Assembly: GCA_964057225.1 (NCBI GenBank)
Contig: OZ059894.1
Span: forward strand, 11,976,131-12,040,130
Reading direction: 5' to 3'
Length of the DNA stretch: 64,000 nucleotides
DNA from: Auanema rhodensis
Taxonomy: Eukaryota > Nematoda > Chromadorea > Rhabditida > Rhabditidae
In this document: in pieces, positions 1-8,303 of the stretch
Layout of the letters: each line of letters starts with the position of its first letter
How positions within the stretch are numbered: the first letter of the stretch is position 1
The notes under the pieces: model-generated
Told to the model about the DNA's origin: nothing
Database searches by the model: none
The model's input: the letters and a program-made list of their open reading frames with translations, nothing else
Made by a program: the position numbers and the translations under genes

Positions 1-292
1 AGATAGCTAATGGGCAAGTTGAAGAGCTTGAAATTAACAATGACGTCACTAGAAGTAAAGTTTTCTATCTGCAGCTGCGGGTAAAGAGGGTCAGCGTAAG
101 CAGAATTCAATTCTACCAACAATTAGTGGGAACATTGAGAGAACAGATGAAGGAGGAAATTGTAACTTCAAGTAAAATAGATTATATCTTCAGCTGCGGG
201 TAAAGAGAGTCAGCTTTGTACAGATTACTAGTTTACATAAGAAGTGGTAACATTTCAAAAAAGGAGCACAACATAAAAAACGAGACTACGGA

Positions 293-391
293 CTATGAGG
301 TAAATGTTATCATTGTCTGGATCGATGATTCGGCATTTGATTGCAGCTGCGGATTGAGTGGATCAGCTTGCATGGCGTCCGCATTCGACAT
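293..391 (-). other. Short degenerate frame with ADPLNPQLQ peptide
   Basis: A 32-codon minus-strand frame begins with ATG at 391 and stops at 293. It contains the peptide ADPLNPQLQ. The same frame stays open upstream without another ATG for about 40 codons, through a Gln/His-rich and Ser-rich stretch. Related peptides (YADPLYPQLQ; ADLLNPQL) can be read from the other internal repeats of this element and of its diverged relative. The peptide is probably the remnant of a repeated coding segment. It has no recognisable function and may not be translated. Confidence 0.3.
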
Positions 392-572
392 CAGGGAAAA
401 TGATGAGTTTCTTGAGGTCCGGCTCGGCGGGCTGTTATGTCCTATTCCCTGTTGATGGTGTTGTTGTCCTTGAGCTTGTTCTTCTTCCCAGAAAAAAAAA
501 AACTGTGAAGCTGAAGAGTCCTATTAAACGTCTTTAAACGCAAGATTAATAAGAAGCTACTACAGCTAACAC

Positions 573-644
573 AGGACCGCCTCAAGGCCTGGTAGATCAA
601 CCAGTGTTGCTTCAATCACCAAGTATTGCGGCCTGGGCCCTTGG
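573..644 (-). other. Candidate RNA pseudoknot near element 5' end
   Basis: On the minus strand CCAAG (644-640) can pair with CUUGG (623-619). AGGCCGC in the loop between them (634-628) can pair with GCGGUCCU (580-573) with one bulged U. That is the order of an H-type pseudoknot. All four pairing segments are kept at identical spacing in the diverged element at 5831-5902, although the linker between them differs. An exact copy lies at 3880-3951. R2-type elements are known to carry structured 5' RNA, sometimes a self-cleaving ribozyme. I could not fit the sequence convincingly to the HDV-like fold. Confidence 0.4.
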
Positions 645-667
645 ATCAATTCACAACACCAGTATAG

Positions 668-746
668 CAATGGAACACATATCGAAGGTTAATTCGATAA
701 GAACGATTACTACACTTTGATCTTAGCCAAAAGGCCGAGAAGCGAT
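668..746 (-). pseudogene. U2: U2 snRNA 5' fragment, unit 1 (interrupted gene)
   Basis: U2 nucleotides 1 to about 79, read from 746 leftward and beginning AUCGCUUCUCGGCC. It includes the branch-point-recognition GUAGUA and stem-loop IIa. The rest of the gene is separated by the inserted element to its left and lies outside the window. The Sm site and stem-loops III and IV are therefore missing in cis. Confidence 0.9.
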
Positions 747-1188
747 ACAGCATAGCCATGAGTATCAAAGACATCAAGCAAATGTATCGTACTTGTTACG
801 AGTGCACTCTCTCATTTGAATATAAAAGTGTGGTTTGACAATCTTGACTGTACAGGTCATAAATGGCTCATATAAACTGTGGATTTACTCAACTTTTGGA
901 CTTATTTTTTTCTTATTCGAAGCGCTGCACTTTTTTCTATTCTTTTTATTCAAATACTTGTATATAGTTTTATATGTACGGTTGCAAAGTTTCCGAATAT
1001 TTTATATATTTTTATACAATAATTAGGAGAAGGTTAATACAATGAAATCTCCCAACTTTACAGTGTTTGTATTGCTTACAGTATCTAGAACAACCACTCT
1101 TGTAATATTAGAGCACATATCAATCAACAACTTTTTCTAGTTATCAAAGCTTTTTTATTTCTTCAAGATATTTCAAATAAAATATAAA

Positions 1189-1307
1189 AGCTTACGACAC
1201 CCGGGATTCCCAAGCCGTCTCCGATCCAAGTACTAACCGGGCCCAACGTTGCTTGACTTGCCAGATCGGACGGGATGGCGTACTTTCAACGTGGTATGGT
1301 CGTAAGC
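1189..1307 (-). rRNA. 5S: 5S rRNA gene A, unit 1
   Basis: Full-length 119-nt 5S rRNA read leftward from 1307: it starts GCUUACGACCAUACCACGUU and ends GUCGUAAGCU, with the two ends pairing as helix I. The internal RNA polymerase III control regions (GUUAGUACUUGGAUCGGAGAC and neighbours) are present. A terminator-like TTTT follows directly (1186-1189 on the + strand reads aaaa). It lies 442 bp upstream of U2 on the same strand. The sequence resembles nematode 5S most closely. Expected to be transcribed by RNA polymerase III with TFIIIA and to enter the large ribosomal subunit. Confidence 0.97.
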
Positions 1308-1548
1308 AATGTTATATTCTTCATTATCAGTTATATCACTCTAAATCTTGTTGTTAATAGTTAGGACCACAAAGAAAACAACAGGAACAGTAACAAATGA
1401 AATGCCCAAACTTTACAGTGTTCGAGTTATTTACAGTATCTAAGACTACCTCTGTCGTGTTATTAGAGCAAACATTCGATTAACAACAACTTTTTTTTAG
1501 TTATCAAAGCTTTTTTATTTCTTCAAAAAATTTCAAATAAAATATAAA

Positions 1549-1667
1549 AGCTTACGACACCCGGGATTCCCAAGCCGTCTCCGATCCAAGTACTAACCGG
1601 GCCCAACGTTGCTTGACTTGCCAGATCGGACGGGATGGCGTACTTTCAACGTGGTATGGTCGTAAGC
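1549..1667 (-). rRNA. 5S: 5S rRNA gene B, unit 1
   Basis: Second 5S gene of the unit, 360 bp from gene A and identical to it through the transcribed region. The A and B genes lie in a duplicated block of about 360 bp whose flanks are recognisably related but diverged (for example, related cttcaa... and tcaaagc... stretches precede both). This B copy still has gttat next to its start, where B copies from unit 3 on have gtcat. Confidence 0.97.
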
Positions 1668-1809
1668 AATGTTATATTCTTCATTATCAGTTATATCACT
1701 CTAAATCTTGTTGTTAATAGATACGACCACAAAGAAAACAACAGGAACAGTAACAATAACAAAAAAAATTTTTTTTTCACCTATGTGTCTAAAGGTTAGC
1801 CATGTATCC

Positions 1810-1812
<3 letters not shown>

Positions 1813-1857
<45 letters not shown>
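1813..1857. repeat. (TA)n microsatellite, unit 1, 45 bp
   Basis: Pure alternating TA tract between conserved gtatccgtt and caacagtaaa. Its length is the main difference between units. Confidence 0.95.
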
Positions 1858-1859
<2 letters not shown>

Positions 1860-2283
1860 ACAGTAAAAAGTCCAATCAAGAGAGAAATTTTTTCAACACA
1901 TAGTTGTTTTTTTTTAAATATCATTGTTTTTCCTCATAACTCGGTTTAAACTCGTTCTAACCCGTTGAAATACGTCTAGAAAGTCTTTATAACATGCATA
2001 TGTATGATAGAACTTCATATTTATTGTAATAGAAAATTTTATTTTCAGACGTCTTGGTTAACAATGATATGTTTTACCCCCTTATAATTTTTATCATAAT
2101 GTTCCTTATACGGAACGCTCAATGAAACTTGCTTCCAGAAAAATTTCTTTCTATTTTTTCTTCATATGTACGTAGATACTATAGAGAACTATGATAGAAA
2201 ACTTTAACATTCACGAAATCATCATTTCTCATTACGCTACGGAGGTTTAAAAAGCTGTGTTTTACCTTATAATAGACCGGAAA

Positions 2284-2498
2284 ACCCTTGTGTTAAAACT
2301 GGACCGTTTTTACACATATAAAAATGTCCCGTATTCGGGACCCTAATGTAACTTTTGATTCCCTATATTTTTTTTCATGAAATTTACAATCTACTGTAGA
2401 AAGAAGAATTATTTTTATAAAAACTGTAAATTTTTGAAAAATGAAAACAAAACGAAAACAAAAACAACTTTTTTTTGAACATTTTCTCACACAAGGGT
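2284..2498. repeat. 215-bp fold-back segment with 10-bp inverted ends
   Basis: The ends acccttgtgt (2284-2293) and acacaagggt (2489-2498) are perfect inverted repeats. Between them is a compact hairpin, gtcccg-tatt-cgggac (about 2327-2342). It could be a small MITE-like insertion that is now part of every unit. No clear target-site duplication flanks it, so a chance palindrome is possible. Confidence 0.35.
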
Positions 2499-2682
2499 CC
2501 CCCCTTACCTACTTTTTTTCTCATTACTCGTTTCAACCTCATCCGATCACTCTGCAAACATGTTTAATCGTTCTAACTTGTTGAAATACGTCTTAAAAGT
2601 CTAAACAACATGCATATGCATAATAGAAACCACCCGAATAGGCCCCCACGCACTAAACGAGATATATACATTACCAGTATAG

Positions 2683-2722
2683 TAATAGAACACATATTGA
2701 AGATTAATTCGATAAGAACAAT
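2683..2722 (-). pseudogene. Fossil U2 target-site fragment between two element ends
   Basis: This 40-bp stretch is a diverged copy of U2 nucleotides 40-79 (taatagaacac... for caatggaacac...; aagaacaat for aagaacgat). To its left lies accagtatag, matching the 5' end of the insertion at 3186-3974. To its right lies ttattgacgtagagaatgtt, matching that element's 3' end (ttattgaagtagataatgtt). The arrangement is what two insertions in tandem at the same U2 site would leave. Copies start at 7947, 10420, 12873, 15348, 17823, 20305, 22780, 25255, 27732, 30184, 32677, 35162, 37667, 40160, 42631, 45116, 47599, 50076, 52557, 58829, 61318 and 63787. Confidence 0.75.
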
Positions 2723-3039
2723 TTATTGACGTAGAGAATGTTTGTTCCGAAAAACTACAATATTAAACTATAAAAGTAACAAAAGCGTAGAGGCAGCAAA
2801 GACATGAATAAACATAAATGTAAATACAGAATTACCAGGTAGTACATAAGTATGACAAAAAATTATAAGAAAGCCATGAAAATAGAAGGTTTGTGAACAA
2901 ATGAGAGGTACATCTTTGATCGTATAGTCATTTCTAAACCGTTCGTATGCTGCAGCATCGTCATAAGCGTCACTCAAGTTGAATTTCCATGTGTACTACA
3001 CGATTTTCATTCTTATTGTTACATTCTTTCCCTGAGGGA

Positions 3040-3185
3040 ATGGGCCGTTCCCGCCAGCAGTGCAAGAGCGGGTCGACCCGTGAGGTGGAGCTAGCAAGCC
3101 AGCATCTACCTCAAGTCTCAAAAATCGGTTAACCTTATTGTGAACCAATGGAACACATATCGAAGGTTAATTCGATAAGAACGAT
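3040..3185 (-). pseudogene. U2: U2 snRNA 3' fragment, unit 2 (interrupted gene)
   Basis: U2 from about nucleotide 40 to the 3' end: stem-loop II sequences, the Sm-type site (GAUUUUUGAG), and stem-loops III and IV ending near GGCCCAUU. It is cut from its 5' part and promoter by the 789-bp insertion to the right, so it should be silent unless transcribed through the insert. Confidence 0.9.
3146..3185. repeat. Target-site duplication, left copy (40 bp)
   Basis: U2-derived sequence repeated exactly at 3975-4014 on the other side of the insertion. One further t is shared, so the length is 40 or 41 bp. Confidence 0.85.
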
Positions 3186-3974
3186 TTATTGAAGTAGATA
3201 ATGTTTGTCCCGGAGGACTACAATATTAAAATAATTACTGAAGCCCGAAGGCAGCGAGAAATAGTAAGGATACTACCTGCACTGAGTGCGTCGTATCATA
3301 AAAAAAGAGATAGCTAATGGGCAAGTTGAAGAGCTTGAAATTAACAATGACGTCACTAGAAGTAAAGTTTTCTATCTGCAGCTGCGGGTAAAGAGGGTCA
3401 GCGTAAGCAGAATTCAATTCTACCAACAATTAGTGGGAACATTGAGAGAACAGATGAAGGAGGAAATTGTAACTTCAAGTAAAATAGATTATATCTTCAG
3501 CTGCGGGTAAAGAGAGTCAGCTTTGTACAGATTACTAGTTTACATAAGAAGTGGTAACATTTCAAAAAAGGAGCACAACATAAAAAACGAGACTACGGAC
3601 TATGAGGTAAATGTTATCATTGTCTGGATCGATGATTCGGCATTTGATTGCAGCTGCGGATTGAGTGGATCAGCTTGCATGGCGTCCGCATTCGACATCA
3701 GGGAAAATGATGAGTTTCTTGAGGTCCGGCTCGGCGGGCTGTTATGTCCTATTCCCTGTTGATGGTGTTGTTGTCCTTGAGCTTGTTCTTCTTCCCAGAA
3801 AAAAAAAAACTGTGAAGCTGAAGAGTCCTATTAAACGTCTTTAAACGCAAGATTAATAAGAAGCTACTACAGCTAACACAGGACCGCCTCAAGGCCTGGT
3901 AGATCAACCAGTGTTGCTTCAATCACCAAGTATTGCGGCCTGGGCCCTTGGATCAATTCACAACACCAGTATAG
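3186..3974 (-). mobile_element. Non-autonomous U2-targeted retroelement, 789 bp, complete
   Basis: Complete insertion in U2 in the same orientation as U2, bounded by 40-41-bp target-site duplications. It encodes no reverse transcriptase. Its 3' end on the minus strand (left end here) begins ttattgaagtagataatgtt. This aligns with the left end of the full-length element at 53060 (ggtttattgaataaataatg) after the same U2 base. Three degenerate internal repeats built around gctgcgg lie near 3377, 3499 and 3651, with a candidate pseudoknot at 3880-3951. There is no poly(A) tail at the junction. Best explained as a non-autonomous partner of the full-length U2 element, mobilised through the shared 3' end. 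That last step is inference. Confidence 0.8.
3880..3951 (-). other. Candidate RNA pseudoknot near element 5' end
   Basis: Exact copy of the structure described at 573-644, about 25 bp inside the 5' end of the complete insertion. Confidence 0.4.
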
Positions 3975-4014
3975 CAATGGAACACATATCGAAGGTTAAT
4001 TCGATAAGAACGAT
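3975..4014. repeat. Target-site duplication, right copy (40 bp)
   Basis: Exact repeat of 3146-3185. It forms the first part of the U2 5' fragment that follows. Confidence 0.85.
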
Positions 4015-4053
4015 TACTACACTTTGATCTTAGCCAAAAGGCCGAGAAGCGAT
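3975..4053 (-). pseudogene. U2: U2 snRNA 5' fragment, unit 2 (interrupted gene)
   Basis: U2 nucleotides 1 to about 79, transcription start expected at 4053. The upstream promoter region is the same as at intact copies. Transcription would therefore run from the U2 promoter into the inserted element in its sense direction. Confidence 0.9.
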
Positions 4054-4495
4054 ACAGCATAGCCATGAGTATCAAAGACATCAAGCAAATGTATCGTACT
4101 TGTTACGAGTGCACTCTCTCATTTGAATATAAAAGTGTGGTTTGACAATCTTGACTGTACAGGTCATAAATGGCTCATATAAACTGTGGATTTACTCAAC
4201 TTTTGGACTTATTTTTTTCTTATTCGAAGCGCTGCACTTTTTTCTATTCTTTTTATTCAAATACTTGTATATAGTTTTATATGTACGGTTGCAAAGTTTC
4301 CGAATATTTTATATATTTTTATACAATAATTAGGAGAAGGTTAATACAATGAAATCTCCCAACTTTACAGTGTTTGTATTGCTTACAGTATCTAGAACAA
4401 CCACTCTTGTAATATTAGAGCACATATCAATCAACAACTTTTTCTAGTTATCAAAGCTTTTTTATTTCTTCAAGATATTTCAAATAAAATATAAA

Positions 4496-4614
4496 AGCTT
4501 ACGACACCCGGGATTCCCAAGCCGTCTCCGATCCAAGTACTAACCGGGCCCAACGTTGCTTGACTTGCCAGATCGGACGGGATGGCGTACTTTCAACGTG
4601 GTATGGTCGTAAGC
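4496..4614 (-). rRNA. 5S: 5S rRNA gene, unit 2 (only copy in the unit)
   Basis: Intact 119-nt gene. Its left flank is that of gene A (caagatatttc) and its right flank that of gene B (aatagatacgacc). The unit has thus lost 360 bp by recombination between its two 5S genes. Confidence 0.96.
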
Positions 4615-4756
4615 AATGTTATATTCTTCATTATCAGTTATATCACTCTAAATCTTGTTGTTAATAGATACGACCACAAAGAAAACAACAGGAACAGTAA
4701 CAATAACAAAAAAAATTTTTTTTTCACCTATGTGTCTAAAGGTTAGCCATGTATCC

Positions 4757-4759
<3 letters not shown>

Positions 4760-4804
<45 letters not shown>
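4760..4804. repeat. (TA)n microsatellite, unit 2, 45 bp
   Basis: Same length as in unit 1, consistent with units 1 and 2 being recent duplicates. Confidence 0.95.
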
Positions 4805-4806
<2 letters not shown>

Positions 4807-4880
4807 ACAGTAAAAAGTCCAATCAAGAGAGAAATTTTTTCAACACATAGTTGTTTTTTTTTAAATATCATTGTTTTTCC

Positions 4881-5080
4881 NNNNNNNNNNNNNNNNNNNN
4901 NNNNNNNNNNNNNNNNNNNNNNNNNNNNNNNNNNNNNNNNNNNNNNNNNNNNNNNNNNNNNNNNNNNNNNNNNNNNNNNNNNNNNNNNNNNNNNNNNNNN
5001 NNNNNNNNNNNNNNNNNNNNNNNNNNNNNNNNNNNNNNNNNNNNNNNNNNNNNNNNNNNNNNNNNNNNNNNNNNNNNNNN
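4881..5080. other. Assembly gap (200 N)
   Basis: Exactly 200 N. Sequence stops in the long spacer of unit 2 just after the (TA)n tract and resumes about 10 bp inside the 3' end of another insertion. The missing part should contain at least the rest of the spacer and the 3' part of a U2 gene, over 1 kb. The true size is unknown and could include whole units. Confidence 0.95.
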
Positions 5081-5936
5081 TAGGAAATGTTTTGCCCCGT
5101 AGGACTACAAGTAAATATTATCTAGCACAAGGCTATTAGAGAATGATAAGATACTACCTGCACTAAGTGCGTCGCATCGTAAAGGGAAAAAAATTAAACA
5201 ATGGGAGTTTAACAGCATGAAATTGAGAGAAAAGACATATCCGAGTGTGAATAAAATTACGGGTGAACGGAACATGGAGTACGAGAGACATACAAAACGA
5301 GACTAAGTGAAAAGAAAAAGTCTTGTATCACGTTCATGAAGGTTCGACGGATCCGGTAAGAAGCTGCGGGTTCAGAAGGTCAGCTTTCATCTCGTAGTCG
5401 TGGCGCATCAGGAATTTGTGAAGCTTTCCGGCTTTGCAGACGGCTGTATTGGTCCTCGTAGGATGGTGGAAGATGTTGTCGCTTAGTGATGTTACACATA
5501 AAGATATGCAAAAATAGAACAATTCAAAGAAAAAGAGCACAATTAAAACGAGATTTGGAGAGAAGAGAAGTCTTATATCACTTTCGATGGTTCGGAAGCT
5601 CCAGTCTGCTGCTGCGGTTTAGGGGGTGCAACTGGCATGTCGGAGGCGTAGCACATCATAGGTCAAGCTTGCTGGACTCCCGGCTCGGCTGGTGGCTGTG
5701 AGTTTTCCTTGTGCTTGTTCTCGGTGGTGGTCCCTGGGCTGTCTCTTCACCAAAAATTACTATACTAATTGCACATTTCATTTAAACGACCCATTTCAGA
5801 AGCTTTAAGAGGAAAAGCTACAATTAGCATAGGACCGCCTCAAGGCCTGGTGGATCATTCAATTTAGTTTCAATCGCCAAGTATAGCGGCCTGGGCCCTT
5901 GGGTCAATTCACTGAACCAGTGTAGTATCGATTGTT
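5081..5936 (-). mobile_element. Diverged non-autonomous U2-inserted element, left end in gap
   Basis: A second, clearly different member of the family at 3186-3974. The left part (taggaaatgttttgcccc, and further right atactacctgcactaagtgcgtcg) and the right part (aggaccgcctcaaggcctgg, cctgggcccttgg) match, but the middle is diverged. It carries two internal repeats of about 240 bp, each with aaacgaga, agtctt(g/a)tatcac and ending in a gctgcgg motif (near 5362 and 5611). It joins U2 at 5937 at the same side of the target site. No reverse transcriptase is present. Confidence 0.75.
5831..5902 (-). other. Candidate RNA pseudoknot, diverged copy
   Basis: Same four pairing segments and same 72-nt length as at 573-644. 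The linker between stem strands is largely different (atcattcaatttagttt in place of atcaaccagtgttgct), so retention of the pairing parts suggests selection on structure. Confidence 0.4.
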
Positions 5937-6015
5937 CAATGGAACACATATCGAAGGTTAATTCGATAAGAACGATTACTACACTTTGATCTTAGCCAAA
6001 AGGCCGAGAAGCGAT
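5937..6015 (-). pseudogene. U2: U2 snRNA 5' fragment, unit 3 (interrupted gene)
   Basis: U2 nucleotides 1 to about 79 with start at 6015. The 3' part of this gene must lie in the assembly gap. Confidence 0.9.
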
Positions 6016-6457
6016 ACAGCATAGCCATGAGTATCAAAGACATCAAGCAAATGTATCGTACTTGTTACGAGTGCACTCTCTCATTTGAATATAAAAGTGT
6101 GGTTTGACAATCTTGACTGTACAGGTCATAAATGGCTCATATAAACTGTGGATTTACTCAACTTTTGGACTTATTTTTTTCTTATTCGAAGCGCTGCACT
6201 TTTTTCTATTCTTTTTATTCAAATACTTGTATATAGTTTTATATGTACGGTTGCAAAGTTTCCGAATATTTTATATATTTTTATACAATAATTAGGAGAA
6301 GGTTAATACAATGAAATCTCCCAACTTTACAGTGTTTGTATTGCTTACAGTATCTAGAACAACCACTCTTGTAATATTAGAGCACATATCAATCAACAAC
6401 TTTTTCTAGTTATCAAAGCTTTTTTATTTCTTCAAGATATTTCAAATAAAATATAAA

Positions 6458-6576
6458 AGCTTACGACACCCGGGATTCCCAAGCCGTCTCCGATCCAAGT
6501 ACTAACCGGGCCCAACGTTGCTTGACTTGCCAGATCGGACGGGATGGCGTACTTTCAACGTGGTATGGTCGTAAGC
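6458..6576 (-). rRNA. 5S: 5S rRNA gene A, unit 3
   Basis: Intact 119-nt copy, helix I ends complementary. Confidence 0.96.
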
Positions 6577-6817
6577 AATGTTATATTCTTCATTATCAGT
6601 TATATCACTCTAAATCTTGTTGTTAATAGTTAGGACCACAAAGAAAACAACAGGAACAGTAACAAATGAAATGCCCAAACTTTACAGTGTTCGAGTTATT
6701 TACAGTATCTAAGACTACCTCTGTCGTGTTATTAGAGCAAACATTCGATTAACAACAACTTTTTTTTAGTTATCAAAGCTTTTTTATTTCTTCAAAAAAT
6801 TTCAAATAAAATATAAA

Positions 6818-6936
6818 AGCTTACGACACCCGGGATTCCCAAGCCGTCTCCGATCCAAGTACTAACCGGGCCCAACGTTGCTTGACTTGCCAGATCGGAC
6901 GGGATGGCGTACTTTCAACGTGGTATGGTCGTAAGC
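6818..6936 (-). rRNA. 5S: 5S rRNA gene B, unit 3
   Basis: Intact. First B copy with gtcat rather than gttat just upstream of the start, a change then kept in all later B copies. Confidence 0.96.
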
Positions 6937-7078
6937 AATGTCATATTCTTCATTATCAGTTATATCACTCTAAATCTTGTTGTTAATAGATACGACCACA
7001 AAGAAAACAACAGGAACAGTAACAATAACAAAAAAAATTTTTTTTTCACCTATGTGTCTAAAGGTTAGCCATGTATCC

Positions 7079-7081
<3 letters not shown>

Positions 7082-7120
<39 letters not shown>
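7082..7120. repeat. (TA)n microsatellite, unit 3, 39 bp
   Basis: Uninterrupted tract. Confidence 0.95.
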
Positions 7121-7122
<2 letters not shown>

Positions 7123-7946
7123 ACAGTAAAAAGTCCAATCAAGAGAGAAATTTTTTCAACACATAGTTGTTTTTTTTTTAAATATCATTGTTTTTCCTCA
7201 TAACTCGGTTTAAACTCGTTCTAACCCGTTGAAATACGTCTAGAAAGTCTTTATAACATGCATATGTATGATAGAACTTCATATTTATTGTAATAGAAAA
7301 TTTTATTTTCAGACGTCTTGGTTAACAATGATATGTTTTACCCCCTTATAATTTTTATCATAATGTTCCTTATACGGAACGCTCAATGAAACTTGCTTCC
7401 AGAAAAATTTCTTTCTATTTTTTCTTCATATGTACGTAGATACTATAGAGAACTATGATAGAAAACTTTAACATTCACGAAATCATCATTTCTCATTACG
7501 CTACGGAGGTTTAAAAAGCTGTGTTTTACCTTATAATAGACCGGAAAACCCTTGTGTTAAAACTGGACCGTTTTTACACATATAAAAATGTCCCGTATTC
7601 GGGACCCTAATGTAACTTTTGATTCCCTATATTTTTTTTCATGAAATTTACAATCTACTGTAGAAAGAAGAATTATTTTTATAAAAACTGTAAATTTTTG
7701 AAAAATGAAAACAAAACGAAAACAAAAACAACTTTTTTTTGAACATTTTCTCACACAAGGGTCCCCCCTTACCTACTTTTTTTCTCATTACTCGTTTCAA
7801 CCTCATCCGATCACTCTGCAAACATGTTTAATCGTTCTAACTTGTTGAAATACGTCTTAAAAGTCTAAACAACATGCATATGCATAATAGAAACCACCCG
7901 AATAGGCCCCCACGCACTAAACGAGATATATACATTACCAGTATAG

Positions 7947-7986
7947 TAATAGAACACATATTGAAGATTAATTCGATAAGAACAAT
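7947..7986 (-). pseudogene. Fossil U2 target-site fragment, regular unit
   Basis: Representative copy in the first regular unit, 357 bp left of the 3' end of an intact U2 gene. The element-like 3' end continues right of it for at least 60 bp (gaatgtttgttccg...actacaatattaaa, then gaggcagcaaaga), matching the insertion at 3186 onward. Beyond that, up to U2, similarity fades. Confidence 0.75.
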
Positions 7987-8303
7987 TTATTGACGTAGAG
8001 AATGTTTGTTCCGAAAAACTACAATATTAAACTATAAAAGTAACAAAAGCGTAGAGGCAGCAAAGACATGAATAAACATAAATGTAAATACAGAATTACC
8101 AGGTAGTACATAAGTATGACAAAAAATTATAAGAAAGCCATGAAAATAGAAGGTTTGTGAACAAATGAGAGGTACATCTTTGATCGTATAGTCATTTCTA
8201 AACCGTTCGTATGCTGCAGCATCGTCATAAGCGTCACTCAAGTTGAATTTCCATGTGTACTACACGATTTTCATTCTTATTGTTACATTCTTTCCCTGAG
8301 GGA

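Larger units (their letters stand above)
1..667 (-). mobile_element. Non-autonomous U2-inserted element, left-truncated by window edge
   Basis: This stretch is identical by eye to 3308-3974, so it is the 5' (right-hand) 667 bp of the same insertion in the neighbouring unit. It ends at 667 against the U2 5' fragment. It contains three copies of a short degenerate motif (gctgcgg followed by a purine-rich stretch and cagc, near 70, 192 and 344) and an A11 run near 492. The segment at 573-644 could form an RNA pseudoknot on the minus strand. Confidence 0.8.
1668..3039. other. Long spacer between 5S-B and U2, unit 1
   Basis: About 1.37 kb of AT-rich spacer. It holds the (TA)n tract, a duplicated segment (1928-2012 and 2519-2629, both containing gttgaaatacgtct and aacatgcatatg), a fold-back segment (2284-2498) and the fossil of earlier U2 insertions (2683 onward). 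Short frames beginning with GTG or TTG (2293-2490 and 2768-2977, minus) are present in every unit but look non-coding. No further RNA gene was recognised. Confidence 0.7.

Noticed and set aside
216-455. 79-codon plus-strand frame in the short element
   Set aside because: Antisense to the element, start is TTG, no known similarity; the minus-strand repeats are the more consistent reading.
573-644. Definite HDV-like ribozyme
   Set aside because: I could not place the nested double pseudoknot and catalytic C; only a simple pseudoknot is supported.
835-1026. 63-codon frame found in all 24 units next to the U2 promoter
   Set aside because: It starts with TTG, is dominated by Phe, Leu, Tyr and Ile from AT-rich DNA, and is conserved only because the whole spacer is.
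1308-1548. SL1 spliced-leader or other small RNA genes in the spacers
   Set aside because: No SL1 leader sequence, U1, U6 or tRNA features were recognisable on either strand.
2293-2490. 65-codon minus-strand frame repeated in nearly every unit
   Set aside because: It starts with GTG, overlaps the fold-back segment, and unit 12 breaks it by a 29-bp deletion with no sign of constraint.
2768-2977. 69-codon minus-strand frame repeated in nearly every unit
   Set aside because: TTG start, lies in insertion-derived spacer, and is interrupted by a single base change in unit 20; no recognisable domain.
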